Notes: generated by a model from the sequence alone, not told the origin. A DNA stretch of 64,000 bases from Streptomyces antibioticus (GCF_002019855.1 NZ_CM007717.1:2601198-2665197), one strand, 5' to 3'. Positions 13,992 through 23,171 are shown, counted from the first letter of the stretch. Numbers and translations: made by a program.

Positions 13992-15371
13992 TCAGCAGCT
14001 CGACTTGCCCGCGTAGATCGCCAGGGCCGTGTTCGCGGCGAGGGTGGCGGTGAACTGTCCGCCGGAGTTCACCGTCACCGTCGTGTTGTTCTGGACGTTG
14101 CAGTACGTGCCCGCCGGGAGCGAGGTCTGGTAGGTGCGGTTCAGGGACGACGTCTCGTGGTTGATCGCGACGTAGCCCTTGGTGCCGCGGCCGAAGGCGA
14201 TCGCGTCGCCCCCGTTGTCCCACCAGTTCGTCACCGCCTGGCCCCGGGTCGCGTTGCGGAAGCCGACCATGCGCAGGATCTCGGGCCAGGCGTGCTGGCA
14301 CTTCCAGCCGTTCTGCCAACAGGCGCTCACCGCACCGCCGTTGGGCGGACCGGCGTCGATGTCGGACCACTCGTAGCCGGAGTTGACGTCCGGGGCGCCG
14401 TAGGGGTGGGCCAGCATGAAGACGTTGGCCAGCGTGTAGTTCGCGCCGTCCTTGTAGTTGAGGGTGGAGCCGTTGCGCTCGGTGTCGTGGTTGTCGACGA
14501 AGACACCGGCGACCGAGCTGCTCATGTACCCCCAGCCCTCGCCGTAGTTCTTCAGGTAGGCGAGGTTCTCGTTGTTGAAGACCCGCTTGAGGTCGTAGGC
14601 GTACCGGAACTCCTGCACGTCGCCGTTGCCCGTGTACTCGGTGGGCTGGACGGCCTCGCCGGCGCCGTAGATGGCCTCCTGCTTCCAGTACACGCCCGGC
14701 TTGGTGAGCCGTGACTTGATGTTGGCGAGGTCGGCGGTGTCGATGTGCTTGGCCGCGTCGATCCGGAAGCCGTCGACGCCCAGGGTCAGCAGGTCGTTCA
14801 TGTATCCGGCGATGGTCTTGCGGACGTAGTCCTCACCGGTGTCCAGGTCGGCCAGGCCGACGAGTTCGCAGTGCTGGACGTTCCAGCGGTCGGCGTAGTT
14901 GGTGATCTGCGCCGTGCAGTCGTCGAAGTCGAAGGACGAGTACAGGCCGGGGTAGGTGTACTTCGTGTACGACGAGCCGCCGGTCCCGGTGCCGTTCGCG
15001 GCCGCCATGTGGTTGATGACGGTGTCGACGACGACCTTCACACCGGCCGTGTGGCAGGTGTTCACCATGTTCTGGAAGGCCGTGCGGTCGCCGAGCCGTC
15101 CGGCGATCTTGTAGCTGACGGGCTGGTAGGAGGTCCACCACTGCCCGCCCTGTATGTGCTCGGCCGGTGGGGAGACCTGGACATATCCGTAGCCGGCCGG
15201 GCCGAGGGTGTTGGTGCACTCGCGGGCGACCGAGGCGAAGTTCCACTCGAAGAGGACGGCGGTGACGTCCTTGGTGCCGGGCGGGGAGGCGTACGAGACA
15301 CCGGGTGCCATCAGGACGGCCGTCGTGGCGGAGAGCGCGACGGCGCCCGAAACGATTCTCTTGCGTGCCAT
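13992..15371 (-). CDS. Secreted alpha-amylase, single-domain form
   Basis: The 459-residue protein has a signal peptide (about 1-28) and one GH13 catalytic domain plus domain C, without a starch-binding module. Catalytic residues lie in [10 protein letters not shown] (about 201), KQEAIYG (about 230) and [10 protein letters not shown] (about 293). It is close in type to the classic Streptomyces extracellular amylases and clearly related to the CBM20-bearing amylase encoded opposite, from which it differs mainly by lacking the C-terminal 200 residues. The promoter region carries three CTTGC/CTTTC repeats at 11-bp intervals, which I read as MalR operators. The product should hydrolyse soluble starch to maltooligosaccharides for MalEFG uptake. 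Confidence 0.96.
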   Translation of the reverse strand: MARKRIVSGAVALSATTAVLMAPGVSYASPPGTKDVTAVLFEWNFASVARECTNTLGPAGYGYVQVSPPAEHIQGGQWWTSYQPVSYKIAGRLGDRTAFQNMVNTCHTAGVKVVVDTVINHMAAANGTGTGGSSYTKYTYPGLYSSFDFDDCTAQITNYADRWNVQHCELVGLADLDTGEDYVRKTIAGYMNDLLTLGVDGFRIDAAKHIDTADLANIKSRLTKPGVYWKQEAIYGAGEAVQPTEYTGNGDVQEFRYAYDLKRVFNNENLAYLKNYGEGWGYMSSSVAGVFVDNHDTERNGSTLNYKDGANYTLANVFMLAHPYGAPDVNSGYEWSDIDAGPPNGGAVSACWQNGWKCQHAWPEILRMVGFRNATRGQAVTNWWDNGGDAIAFGRGTKGYVAINHETSSLNRTYQTSLPAGTYCNVQNNTTVTVNSGGQFTATLAANTALAIYAGKSSC

Positions 15372-15400
15372 GTGTGGGGTTTCCTTCGTCGTTGAAGGCT

Positions 15401-15429
15401 CTTGCTGAAATCTTTCAGAAACCTTGCGG
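15401..15429 (-). promoter_or_regulatory. MalR-type operator: three heptamers at 11-bp steps before the amylase gene
   Basis: CTTGCTG (15401), CTTTCAG (15412) and CTTGCGG (15423) are direct repeats spaced exactly 11 bp apart, 30 bp upstream of the amylase start at 15371. CTTGCAG-like direct repeats are the known binding elements of Reg1/MalR at Streptomyces amylase promoters. The sequence match is strong; binding here is inferred. Confidence 0.65.
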
Positions 15430-15513
15430 TGGCGTGATGTTAAGGGCGCGTGACCGAAAACGGCACCGTGAGGTTGTGAAGGATTCGCAAGAAGTTACCC
15501 CGGGCATGCGGAA

Positions 15514-15545
15514 GGGGCCGCCGTTCCCCCAAGAACGGCGACCCC
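15514..15545 (-). terminator. Stem-loop terminator after the alpha-glucosidase gene
   Basis: CGCCGTTC (15519-15526) pairs with GAACGGCG (15533-15540). After one mismatch, GGGG (15514-15517) pairs with CCCC (15542-15545). It lies 13 bp past the stop at 15559. Confidence 0.75.
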
Positions 15546-15558
15546 TCGTGACGATCGG

Positions 15559-17253
15559 TCAGGCCGTGGTGAACCAGACCGTGGTGTCGGCCGGAAGCTT
15601 CGCCTCGCCGTCCACCTCCGCGACCTCACCGCTGGCGAGCAGGACCCGGCCGTACGCCGGGATCCGGGCCGACTCGCCCGAGGTGTTCGCGACGCACACG
15701 AACTCGCCGCGCCGGAAGGCCAGGACGCCCTCCGGAGCCTTCAGCCACTCCACCGCGTCGCCCGCGCCCAGGTCGGGCTGGGAGCGGCGCAGTCGCAGCG
15801 CCGCGCGGTACAGCTCCAGGGTCGAGCCCTCGACGCCGTCCTGCGCCTCCACGCTCAGTTCGGCCCAGCTCGCCGGCTGCGGCAGCCAGCTTCCGCCGTC
15901 GCCGAAGCCGTACGACGAACCCTCGCGGGTCCACGGGATCGGCACCCGGCAGCCGTCGCGGAAGCCGTCCTGGCCCGCGCCGCGGAAGTACGCCGGGTCC
16001 TGGCGCACCTCGTCGGGCAGGTCGACGACGTCCGGCAGACCGAGTTCCTCGCCCTGGTAGACGTAGGCCGAGCCGGGCAGGGCGAGCATCAGCAGGGTGG
16101 CGGCGCGGGCCCGGCGCAGGCCGAGTGCGACGTCGCCCGCGGTGCGGATCTGGGTGCCGAGGCCGGCCGGGTTGGCGAAGCGGGTGGCGTGCCGGGTGAC
16201 GTCGTGGTTGGACAGCACCCAGGTCGCGGGCGCGTTCACCGGGCGCATCGCCTCCAGGGTGCGGTCGACGACCGCGCGCAGCTCCTCGGCGTCCCACGCG
16301 GTGCCCAGGTACTGGAAGTTGAACGCCTGGTGCAGCTCGTCGGGGCGGACGTAGTTGGCGGTGCGCTCGACGGTGGGGGTCCACGCCTCGGCGACGAAGA
16401 TGCGCTCGCCGGAGTACTCGTCGAGGATGAGCCGCCACTGGCGGTAGATGTCGTGGACGCCGTCCTGGTCGAAGAACGGCATGACATCGTTGCCCAGCAG
16501 TTTGAGCTGTTCGTGGGAGCCGAGGTCGGGCAGACCGGGCGCCTTGACCAGGCCGTGGGCCACGTCGATGCGGAAGCCGTCGACGCCCATGTCCAGCCAG
16601 AAGCGCAGGATGGAGCGGAACTCGTCGCCGACCGCCGGGTGTTCCCAATTGAAGTCGGGCTGCTCGGGGGCGAAGAGGTGCAGGTACCACTCGCCGGGGG
16701 TGCCGTCGGGCTCGGTGACCCGGGTCCAGGCGGGGCCGCCGAAGATGGACTCCCAGTCGTTGGGCGGGAGTTCGCCGTCGTCGCCCTTGCCGGGGCGGAA
16801 GTGGTAGCGCTCCCGGAGCGGCGAGCCGGGGCCGTCGGCGAGCGCCCGCTTGAACCACTCGTGCTGGTCGGAGGAGTGGTTGGGGACGAGGTCGACGATG
16901 ATCCGCAGGCCCAGTTCGCGGGCGTCGCGGATCAGGGCGTCGGCGTCCAGCAGGTTGCCGAACATGGGGTCGACGGCCCGGTAGTCGGCGACGTCGTAGC
17001 CGGCGTCGGCCTGCGGGGAGGCGTAGAAGGGGCTGAGCCACACGGCGTCCACGCCCAGGTCCCGGAGGTAGGGGAGTCTGGAGCGCACGCCTTCCAGGTC
17101 GCCCATGCCGTCGCCGTTGCTGTCGGCGAAGCTGCGCGGATAGACCTGGTAGATCACCGCGTCCCGCCACCAGTCGCGCCGCTTGGCGACGGTGGCGACG
17201 GCCGACGCGGAGGTGGGGGTCGGGGCCGGGGCTGCGGAGTGCTGCTGGCTCAT
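15559..17253 (-). CDS. aglA: Alpha-glucosidase, GH13 (oligo-1,6-glucosidase/maltodextrin glucosidase type)
   Basis: The 564-residue protein begins with WWRDAVIYQVYPRSFADSNG, the hallmark of GH13 subfamily glucosidases, and has no signal peptide, so it acts in the cytoplasm. Catalytic residues lie in DGFRIDVAHG (about 226), VAEAWTP (about 285) and LSNHDVTRH (about 348). It probably hydrolyses imported maltose and maltodextrins, or isomaltose units, to glucose. It lies downstream of malG on the same strand after a 171-bp gap with its own AAGGA ribosome site, so it may be the last gene of the mal operon or have its own promoter. The bond specificity is not certain from sequence. Confidence 0.92.
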   Translation of the reverse strand: MSQQHSAAPAPTPTSASAVATVAKRRDWWRDAVIYQVYPRSFADSNGDGMGDLEGVRSRLPYLRDLGVDAVWLSPFYASPQADAGYDVADYRAVDPMFGNLLDADALIRDARELGLRIIVDLVPNHSSDQHEWFKRALADGPGSPLRERYHFRPGKGDDGELPPNDWESIFGGPAWTRVTEPDGTPGEWYLHLFAPEQPDFNWEHPAVGDEFRSILRFWLDMGVDGFRIDVAHGLVKAPGLPDLGSHEQLKLLGNDVMPFFDQDGVHDIYRQWRLILDEYSGERIFVAEAWTPTVERTANYVRPDELHQAFNFQYLGTAWDAEELRAVVDRTLEAMRPVNAPATWVLSNHDVTRHATRFANPAGLGTQIRTAGDVALGLRRARAATLLMLALPGSAYVYQGEELGLPDVVDLPDEVRQDPAYFRGAGQDGFRDGCRVPIPWTREGSSYGFGDGGSWLPQPASWAELSVEAQDGVEGSTLELYRAALRLRRSQPDLGAGDAVEWLKAPEGVLAFRRGEFVCVANTSGESARIPAYGRVLLASGEVAEVDGEAKLPADTTVWFTTA

Positions 17254-17424
17254 GGCGTCCTTGATACGTGACGAGGTGGTGTTCGGGGGCTGTCGGGTGG
17301 GGCCGGGCTCATGGGGTCCGGAGGGGAGTGACGAGGCGGCCGCGGGCCGGCGGGGTCGGATGGACCCGCGGCCGCCACCCGCGCGGTCAGGCGCGCGGGA
17401 GTCGTTGTCACCGGATCACCGGGG

Positions 17425-18324
17425 TCACCCCTTGGTGCCGCCGGCGGTGAGTCCGGTGACCAGGTTCTTCTGCACGAGGTAGAAGAACGCCGAGACCGGT
17501 ATGGCGATGAGCACCGCCGTGGCGGCCATCAGGTTGCGCTGGGCGTCGTGCTCGCTGACGAAGCTCTGGAGGCCGACGGCGAGCGTGTACTTCTGGTCGT
17601 CCAGCAGGAACGTGGTGGCGAAGGCGACCTCACCGAAGGCGGTGATGAAGCTGTAGAACGCGGCGACCGCGAGGCCCGGCTTGGCGAGCGGCAGGATCAG
17701 CCGCGCGAAGGTGCCGAAGGGGGTGAGGCCGTCGACGCGTCCGGCCTCGTCGATCTCGAACGGGATGGTGTCGAAGTAGCCCTTGAGCAGCCAGGCGCAG
17801 TACGGCACCGCGGTCGAGCAGTAGACGAGGATCAGGCCGAAGTAGGTGTCGATGAGCTGGAGCTCCGACAGGATCTGGTACATCGGCACGATGAGGACGG
17901 CGATCGGGAACATCTGGGTGACCAGCAGCACCCACATGAACTTCCGGTAGCCCGGGAAGCGCATACGGGAGACCGCGTAGCCGGTGGTCGCGGCGATCAG
18001 TACGCCGATGACCGTGGTGCCCAGCGAGACGATCAGCGAACTCTTCAGCCAGTCGAAGAAGTTCGTGTTCTGGAGGACGAACGCGTAGTTGTCGAACGTC
18101 ATCTTGGACCAGATGCGTCCGGGGTGGAGGTAGTCGTCCTTGTCGGGGCCGAGGGAGAGGTAGACCAGCCAGGCGATCGGGAACAGCGCGATCAGGCTGG
18201 CGACGCTCAGCAGGCCGTGGGAGGCGAGGGCGGTGGCCAGGCCGCGCCGGCCCTTGCTCTTGCGGGGGCCGGCGGTGCCGGGCTCGGTCACTGCGGCGGA
18301 GGTCTCGACGGTGCTCGTACTCAT
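17425..18324 (-). CDS. malG: Maltose/maltodextrin ABC transporter permease MalG
   Basis: The 299-residue protein has six predicted membrane segments and the cytoplasmic EAA loop (EIDEAGRVDGLTPFGTF, then LPLAKPGLAV) that docks on the ATPase. It ends with a LTAGGTKG tail typical of MalG, where the C-terminus reaches into the partner subunit. Start ATG with AGGAG ribosome site, 13 bp after malF. It forms the channel with MalF. No ATPase gene is present in the window; in Streptomyces the MsiK-type ATPase is encoded elsewhere and shared. Confidence 0.96.
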   Translation of the reverse strand: MSTSTVETSAAVTEPGTAGPRKSKGRRGLATALASHGLLSVASLIALFPIAWLVYLSLGPDKDDYLHPGRIWSKMTFDNYAFVLQNTNFFDWLKSSLIVSLGTTVIGVLIAATTGYAVSRMRFPGYRKFMWVLLVTQMFPIAVLIVPMYQILSELQLIDTYFGLILVYCSTAVPYCAWLLKGYFDTIPFEIDEAGRVDGLTPFGTFARLILPLAKPGLAVAAFYSFITAFGEVAFATTFLLDDQKYTLAVGLQSFVSEHDAQRNLMAATAVLIAIPVSAFFYLVQKNLVTGLTAGGTKG

Positions 18325-18337
18325 GGGAACTCCTGCC

Positions 18338-19342
18338 TCAGATCGCGAGCTGCTGCTCGTTGCGGTTCAGCCAGCGGCGGTAGAACGAGGTGAAGACGAT
18401 CAGGATGGCCAGCAGCAGGATGCCGTAGGCCGCCGACTGGGCGAAGTCACGCGGTTGCTGTCCGAAGCCGAGGTAGTACGCCCAGGTGACCAGGATCTGG
18501 GCATCGGGGGCGGTGTCGCCGAACAGCAGGAAGATGATGGCGAACTGGTTGAAGGTCCAGATGATGCCGAGCAGCACGACGGTGGAGCTGACGGACCGCA
18601 GACCCGGCAGGGTGACGAACCGGAACCGCTGCCAGGCGTTGGCGCCGTCCATCTCGGCTGCCTCGTAGAGCGAGGAGTCGATGGACTGCAGGCCGCCCAG
18701 GAGCGAGACCATCATGAACGGCACACCGCACCAGGTGTTGACCATGATCGCCGCGAACCGCTGCCAGAAGGTGTCCTCCAGCCACAGCGGTGTCGGCAGA
18801 TGCAGGGTCTCCAGCATGGAGTTGATCAGGCCGCCGTCGGCGAGCATGAACCGCCAGCCGAAGACGGTGACGAAGGTGGGGACCGCCCAGGGCAGGACCA
18901 GGATCAGCCGGTAGAAGGTGCGGCCGCGCAGCTTCTGGTTGAGCAGCAGGGCGAGGCCGAGGCCGATGGTGTAGTGCAGGGCGACACAGGCGACCGTCCA
19001 GACGATCGTCCAGATGAAGTGCGACCAGAAGCGGTCGTAGGCGGTCTCGCCGAAGAGGATGTCCGCGTAGTTGTCGAGACCGATGAACTTGTAGGTGGCC
19101 TCGATCTCGTTGACGCCGATCGTGCGCGCGGTGTTGAGGCTGTTGGCGTCGGTGAGGGTGAGGTAGAAGCCGTAGGCCAGGGGGTACAGCACGAGGACGC
19201 CGAGCACGACGATCACCGGGGCGATCATCGCGTACGCGTACCAGTGCTTGTGGTAGCCGTGCTTCAGGCGCTGCCCCAGCCCGGGCCGGGGCGCGCGGTC
19301 ACCGCGGCGCTTGCCGGTCGCGCGGTCGATGGCGACTGTCAT
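18338..19342 (-). CDS. malF: Maltose/maltodextrin ABC transporter permease MalF
   Basis: The 334-residue protein has six or more membrane helices and the EAA motif (YEAAEMDGANAWQRFRFVTLP). A 40-residue basic N-terminal tail precedes the first helix. It is the partner of MalG in the maltodextrin importer. A 114-bp gap with a strong stem-loop separates it from malE, so it is probably expressed at a lower level than the binding protein. The Tyr/Asn-rich loop around residues 60-90 faces outward. Confidence 0.96.
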   Translation of the reverse strand: MTVAIDRATGKRRGDRAPRPGLGQRLKHGYHKHWYAYAMIAPVIVVLGVLVLYPLAYGFYLTLTDANSLNTARTIGVNEIEATYKFIGLDNYADILFGETAYDRFWSHFIWTIVWTVACVALHYTIGLGLALLLNQKLRGRTFYRLILVLPWAVPTFVTVFGWRFMLADGGLINSMLETLHLPTPLWLEDTFWQRFAAIMVNTWCGVPFMMVSLLGGLQSIDSSLYEAAEMDGANAWQRFRFVTLPGLRSVSSTVVLLGIIWTFNQFAIIFLLFGDTAPDAQILVTWAYYLGFGQQPRDFAQSAAYGILLLAILIVFTSFYRRWLNRNEQQLAI

Positions 19343-19401
19343 GGTTCGACACCTTCTGGAAGATCAGGGAGACCGAGGGTGGGCTGAGGGGGTACAGCGG
19401 G

Positions 19402-19449
19402 GTGGCCGTCGGATCTCACCCCCCATGATCAGGGAGATCCGACGGCCAC
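19402..19449 (-). other. Perfect 16-bp stem-loop between malE and malF
   Basis: Positions 19402-19417 pair without mismatch with 19434-19449 (arm GTGGCCGTCGGATCTC), loop of 16 bases. It starts eight bases after the malE stop inside the malEFG operon. It could be a partial terminator or an mRNA-stabilising structure that raises malE over malFG. Confidence 0.85.
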
Positions 19450-19456
19450 ACCGGGC

Positions 19457-20731
19457 TTACTTGCTGAAGTCCGGCACCAGCTTGGCGATGGACGTCTCAG
19501 CGGTGCTCAGGCCCTTGTCGAGGGAGACCTTGCCGCCCGCGATCTTGGGCAGTTCGGTGTCCAGCGGACCCCACAGGGAGCTGTACTCGGGCAGCGCGGG
19601 GCGCGGCTGCGCGGCGGCCAGGACGGTGCCGTAGCCGGCGATGCCCGGGTCGGCCTTGACGGCGTCGGTGTAGGCGTCGTCACGGGTCGGCAGGGTGGAG
19701 TTCTTCTGCGCGATCGTGGCCTGGGACTTCGCGGAGGTCATGAAGTTGACGAACTTCAGCGCGGCGGCCTGGTGGGCCTTGTCCGAGCCGGCGTAGACCG
19801 AGAGGTTGTGGCCGCCGGTCGGGGCGCCCGCCGTGCCGGCGGAGCCGGCCGGGACGGTGGCGATGCCGAGGTTGTTCTTGTCGGCGAAGGCCGAGCCCTT
19901 GTAGAAGTTCGTGATCTCCCAGGGACCCTGGATGATCGCGGCGACCTTGCCGTTGACGAACGCGTCCTGGATGTGGGCGTACGCGTCGGCGGTGGTGTCG
20001 GCCTTGTGCAGGCCCTTGCCGTCGAAGAGCCCCAGCCAGGTGCCGTACGCCTTCTTGGCCTCGGGCGAGTTGACCGTGATCTTCTTGGCGTCGGCGTCGA
20101 CGGTGTCGGTGCCCTCGCCGTAGAGGAAGGACTGGGCGTAGTAGGCCTGGGTCGAGCCCCAGTAGCCGTCGACGCCGGTCTTCGCCTTGATGGTGGCGGC
20201 GGCGGACTTCAGGTCCTCCCAGGTCTTCGGGGCCTCGGCGATGCCGGCCTTCTCGAAGAGCGCCTTGTTGTAGACGAGCGCGAGGGTGTCGGTGACGATC
20301 GGCACGCCGTACGTCTTGCCCTCGTACTTCGCCTGCTCGATCAGGTTGGACTTGAACTTGTCCTGGTCGGCGAGGGCCTCGGTGCCGTCCAGCGGCAGGA
20401 AGTAGCCCTTCTTGGCGAAGGCGGGCGTCCAGCCGACCTCGGAGCGCAGGATGTCCGGGGCGCCGGAGGCACCGGCGGCCGTGTCGAACTTGTTCTGCGC
20501 CTGGTCGAACGGGACGTTGACGTACTTGACCTTGACGTCCTTGTTGGCGGCCTCGAACTCCTTGACCAGAGCCTGGTAGGTCGGCGCCTCATTCGTGGCG
20601 TTGGAGGTGTCCCACCAGGTGATGGTCACCGGGCCGTCAGACTTGTCACTGCCGCTGTCGTCTCCGCCGCAGGCCGTCGCCGCGAGGGCGAGGGACGCCA
20701 CCAGCGCAGTGGCCGCTATGCCACGCCGCAT
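19457..20731 (-). CDS. malE: Maltose/maltodextrin-binding lipoprotein MalE
   Basis: The ATG at 20731 follows AAGGAG and gives 424 residues; a longer frame upstream is not needed. The N-terminus is a lipoprotein signal (LAATAC, Cys at residue 21) followed by an acidic Gly/Ser linker. The rest is a type I extracellular solute-binding fold with VTITWWDTSNATNEAPTYQ at the start and a conserved QGPWEI-like motif (about 268). It should capture maltodextrins made by the secreted amylases and deliver them to MalFG. First gene of the malEFG operon, divergent from malR. Confidence 0.96.
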   Translation of the reverse strand: MRRGIAATALVASLALAATACGGDDSGSDKSDGPVTITWWDTSNATNEAPTYQALVKEFEAANKDVKVKYVNVPFDQAQNKFDTAAGASGAPDILRSEVGWTPAFAKKGYFLPLDGTEALADQDKFKSNLIEQAKYEGKTYGVPIVTDTLALVYNKALFEKAGIAEAPKTWEDLKSAAATIKAKTGVDGYWGSTQAYYAQSFLYGEGTDTVDADAKKITVNSPEAKKAYGTWLGLFDGKGLHKADTTADAYAHIQDAFVNGKVAAIIQGPWEITNFYKGSAFADKNNLGIATVPAGSAGTAGAPTGGHNLSVYAGSDKAHQAAALKFVNFMTSAKSQATIAQKNSTLPTRDDAYTDAVKADPGIAGYGTVLAAAQPRPALPEYSSLWGPLDTELPKIAGGKVSLDKGLSTAETSIAKLVPDFSK

Positions 20732-20857
20732 GAGTTTCTCCTTGAGGGTGAAAGCCCGTATAGCTACAGGAGACGGCCCCGTCCGCCGTTCCTGTCGACT
20801 TGTGCCGACTGCGCCGTTGCCGCCGCCGGGCGACGTGAACGTAACAGCCATGTAAGC

Positions 20858-20876
20858 GTTGCGAAAGACCTTGCAG
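20858..20876 (-). promoter_or_regulatory. Candidate MalR operator before malE
   Basis: GTTGCGA (20858) and CTTGCAG (20870) are spaced 12 bp apart, about 130 bp upstream of the malE start. CTTGCAG is the exact heptamer reported for Reg1/MalR sites in Streptomyces. Confidence 0.6.
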
Positions 20877-20976
20877 AAAAAAAGTGAAAGAGGTCTCCGG
20901 TGTTACCCGCGCGTGACCGGAAGGCGACCGCCATGAGACGCTTGTTTACGCCCGTCGAACACGGGGCGACCGCCTG

Positions 20977-21000
20977 TGCAAGACTCTGCAAGCTCTTGCC
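20977..21000 (+). promoter_or_regulatory. Candidate MalR autoregulatory operator
   Basis: TGCAAG occurs at 20977 and 20987, and GCAAG-CT-CTTGC (20988-20999) is a perfect inverted repeat. LacI-family regulators bind such palindromes. It lies between the malE and malR starts and could serve both. Confidence 0.6.
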
Positions 21001-21125
21001 ATCACTTTCATGAGGGATCACGAGGGAGCGCGATGACACAGCAGACCGGGCGCGGCAGGCCGAAGAATCGTCCACGACGCCCGATTGGTGTGCAAGGCGC
21101 GACCTGGCCGGTACAGTCCACCCCT

Positions 21126-22160
21126 GTGACCACACGGCTTGCCGACATCGCCGCCCAGGCGGGGGTGAGCGAAGCGACCGTCAGCCGCGTCCTCAACGGC
21201 AAGCCTGGCGTCGCCGCCACCACCCGTCAGTCCGTGCTCGCCGCGCTGGACGTCCTCGGGTACGAGCGCCCCGTCCGTCTGCGCCAGCGCAGCGCGGGCC
21301 TCGTCGGGCTCATCACGCCCGAGCTGGAGAACCCGATATTCCCCGCCCTGGCGCAGGTCATCGGGCAGGCGCTGACCCGCCAGGGCTATACGCCGGTCCT
21401 CGCCACCCAGACCCCGGGCGGCTCCACGGAGGACGAGCTGACCGAGATGCTGGTGGACCGCGGGGTCGCCGGCATCATCTACGTCTCCGGGCTGCACGCG
21501 GACACCACCGCCGACATGCAGCGCTACGACCAGCTCCGCGCGCAGGGCGTCCCCTTCGTCCTCGTCGACGGCTTCTCCCCCAAGGTCCAGGCGCCCTTCA
21601 TCTCCCCGGACGACCGCGCCGCGATGACCCTGGCGGTGACCCACCTCTCCTCGCTGGGGCACACCCGGATCGGCCTCGCGCTCGGTCCGAAGCGGTTCGT
21701 GCCCGTGCAGCGCAAGATCGAGGGCTTCGTGCGCACCATGCAGGAGCAGCTCGGGCTGAGCGCGGAGGTGATCGAGTCCGAGCTGGTCCAGCACTCGCTG
21801 TACACGCTGGAGGGCGGCCAGGCGGCCACCAACGCGCTGATCGACCGCGGCTGCACGGCGATCGTGTGCGCCAGCGACATGATGGCGCTCGGCGCGATAA
21901 GGGCGGCCCGGCAGCGCGACCTCGACGTCCCGCGGGACATCTCGGTCGTGGGCTTCGACGACTCCCCGCTGATCGCCTTCACCGACCCGCCGCTGACCAC
22001 CGTCCGCAAGCCGGTCCCGGCGATGGGCCAGGCCGCGGTGCGCACGCTGCTGGAGGAGATCGGCGGCACCCCGGCCCCGCACAGCGAGTTCGTGTTCATG
22101 CCCGAACTGGTGGTGCGCGGTTCGACCGCTTCGGCCCCCGGGGACCGAAATCGTCCCTGA
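21126..22160 (+). CDS. malR: LacI-family maltose operon repressor MalR (Reg1)
   Basis: From the GTG at 21126 the protein has 344 residues, the usual length for Streptomyces MalR. It opens with the LacI helix-turn-helix (TTRLADIAAQAGVSEATVSRVL), then the hinge and a periplasmic-binding-protein-like effector domain ending VVGFDDSPLIAFTDPPLTTV. TACAGT (21112-21117) eight bases upstream suggests a leaderless or near-leaderless start. An ATG at 21033 with a ribosome site would add 31 residues and cannot be excluded. MalR represses malEFG and amylase genes and is released by maltooligosaccharides, possibly maltopentaose. It is divergent from malEFG. Confidence 0.95.
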   Translation: MTTRLADIAAQAGVSEATVSRVLNGKPGVAATTRQSVLAALDVLGYERPVRLRQRSAGLVGLITPELENPIFPALAQVIGQALTRQGYTPVLATQTPGGSTEDELTEMLVDRGVAGIIYVSGLHADTTADMQRYDQLRAQGVPFVLVDGFSPKVQAPFISPDDRAAMTLAVTHLSSLGHTRIGLALGPKRFVPVQRKIEGFVRTMQEQLGLSAEVIESELVQHSLYTLEGGQAATNALIDRGCTAIVCASDMMALGAIRAARQRDLDVPRDISVVGFDDSPLIAFTDPPLTTVRKPVPAMGQAAVRTLLEEIGGTPAPHSEFVFMPELVVRGSTASAPGDRNRP

Positions 22161-22208
22161 GGCGGAGAAGCAGGGCTTTCCTCCCCACCGCCGGTAGGAG
22201 ACGATGGA

Positions 22209-22223
22209 CTCCACCCGGTGGAG
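22209..22223. promoter_or_regulatory. 15-bp perfect palindrome upstream of the PAP2 gene
   Basis: CTCCACC-C-GGTGGAG has 7-bp arms around a single base. It lies about 40 bp before the PAP2 start and 49 bp after malR. The size suits a dimeric repressor site, but the regulator is unknown. Confidence 0.4.
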
Positions 22224-22264
22224 AACGTGCGGGGTGAACCCGCCCGGGGGATGATCGGGGGGAG

Positions 22265-23140
22265 ATGGCTTTTCTGGCAAACTCTGTGCCTATGGGTGAG
22301 CAGACCGTGACGCCGAGGGAAGGCCGTGACCAGGTCGTTCGGCCCTCCGTCACGGCCGGGGCGGACGTCGCTCCACCGCCCCGCCCGCGTCGCCTCGGCC
22401 GGCTGCGGACCCCCCGCCGGCCGCGCCTGTGGTTCGAGATCCTGCTGATCGCGGTGAGTTACTGGACGTACTCCCTCGTCCGCAACGCGGTCCCGGAGCA
22501 GCGCACCGCCGCGCTGAACAACGCCGACTGGCTCTGGCGGATGGAACACCACCTCGGGATGGCCTTCGAGGAGTCCGTCAACCACGCCGTGAACTCGGTG
22601 ACCTGGCTGATCGTCGGCATGAACTACTACTACGCGACCCTGCACTTCGTGGTGACACTGGGTGTCCTGGTGTGGCTCTTCCGCAGTCATCCGGGCCGGT
22701 ACGCGGCCACCCGTCTTGTCCTGTTCGCGACGACGGCGGTGGCCCTGCTCGGCTACTACCTCTATCCCCTCGCGCCACCCCGCCTGATGACCGGCGGCGA
22801 CTTCGTCGACACCGTGATGGTCCACCAGACCTGGGGCTCGATGGCCTCGGGCGATCTGAAGCACATGTCGAACCAGTACGCGGCGATGCCGTCCATGCAC
22901 ATCGGCTGGTCGGTGTGGTGCGGTCTGACGATCTTCGCGCTGGCCAGTCTGCCGTGGGTGCGGATCCTGGGCCTGCTGTACCCGGTGGCGACGCTGGTGG
23001 TGATCGTCGCCACGGCCAACCACTTCTGGCTGGACGCGGTGGGCGGTCTGCTCTGCCTCGCCTTCGGCTTCGCGGTGGCGCGGCTCTGGTACGGGGTGCA
23101 GCCGTATGCGTTGCCGCGGACGGTGCCTGGGAAGACGTAG
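22265..23140 (+). CDS. PAP2-superfamily integral membrane protein (phosphatase / inositol-phosphorylceramide-synthase-like)
   Basis: The 291-residue protein has about 45 cytoplasmic residues and then five to six membrane helices. PAP2-type active-site elements are visible in order: a YYLYPLAPPRL motif (about 170), PSMHIGW (about 210) with the catalytic His, and ANHFWLDAVGG (about 258) with the second His and Asp. Such proteins dephosphorylate lipid phosphates or transfer phosphoryl headgroups. The start is uncertain: GGGGGGAG abuts the ATG at 22265, while the ATG at 22292 has no ribosome site. It sits between malR and glnE with no evident functional link. Confidence 0.88.
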   Translation: MAFLANSVPMGEQTVTPREGRDQVVRPSVTAGADVAPPPRPRRLGRLRTPRRPRLWFEILLIAVSYWTYSLVRNAVPEQRTAALNNADWLWRMEHHLGMAFEESVNHAVNSVTWLIVGMNYYYATLHFVVTLGVLVWLFRSHPGRYAATRLVLFATTAVALLGYYLYPLAPPRLMTGGDFVDTVMVHQTWGSMASGDLKHMSNQYAAMPSMHIGWSVWCGLTIFALASLPWVRILGLLYPVATLVVIVATANHFWLDAVGGLLCLAFGFAVARLWYGVQPYALPRTVPGKT

Positions 23141-23171
23141 ATCTTTCTGGCCCTTGTGGCCTTCGGTGCTG

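Larger units (their letters stand above)
20732..21125. promoter_or_regulatory. Divergent malE/malR control region (394 bp)
   Basis: This gene-free interval holds the promoters of malE (leftward) and malR (rightward). CTTGCA-type elements occur on the malE side (20858-20876) and the malR side (20977-21000). An in-frame ATG at 21033 with GAGGGAG upstream could start a longer MalR. No other gene is seen. Confidence 0.8.
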
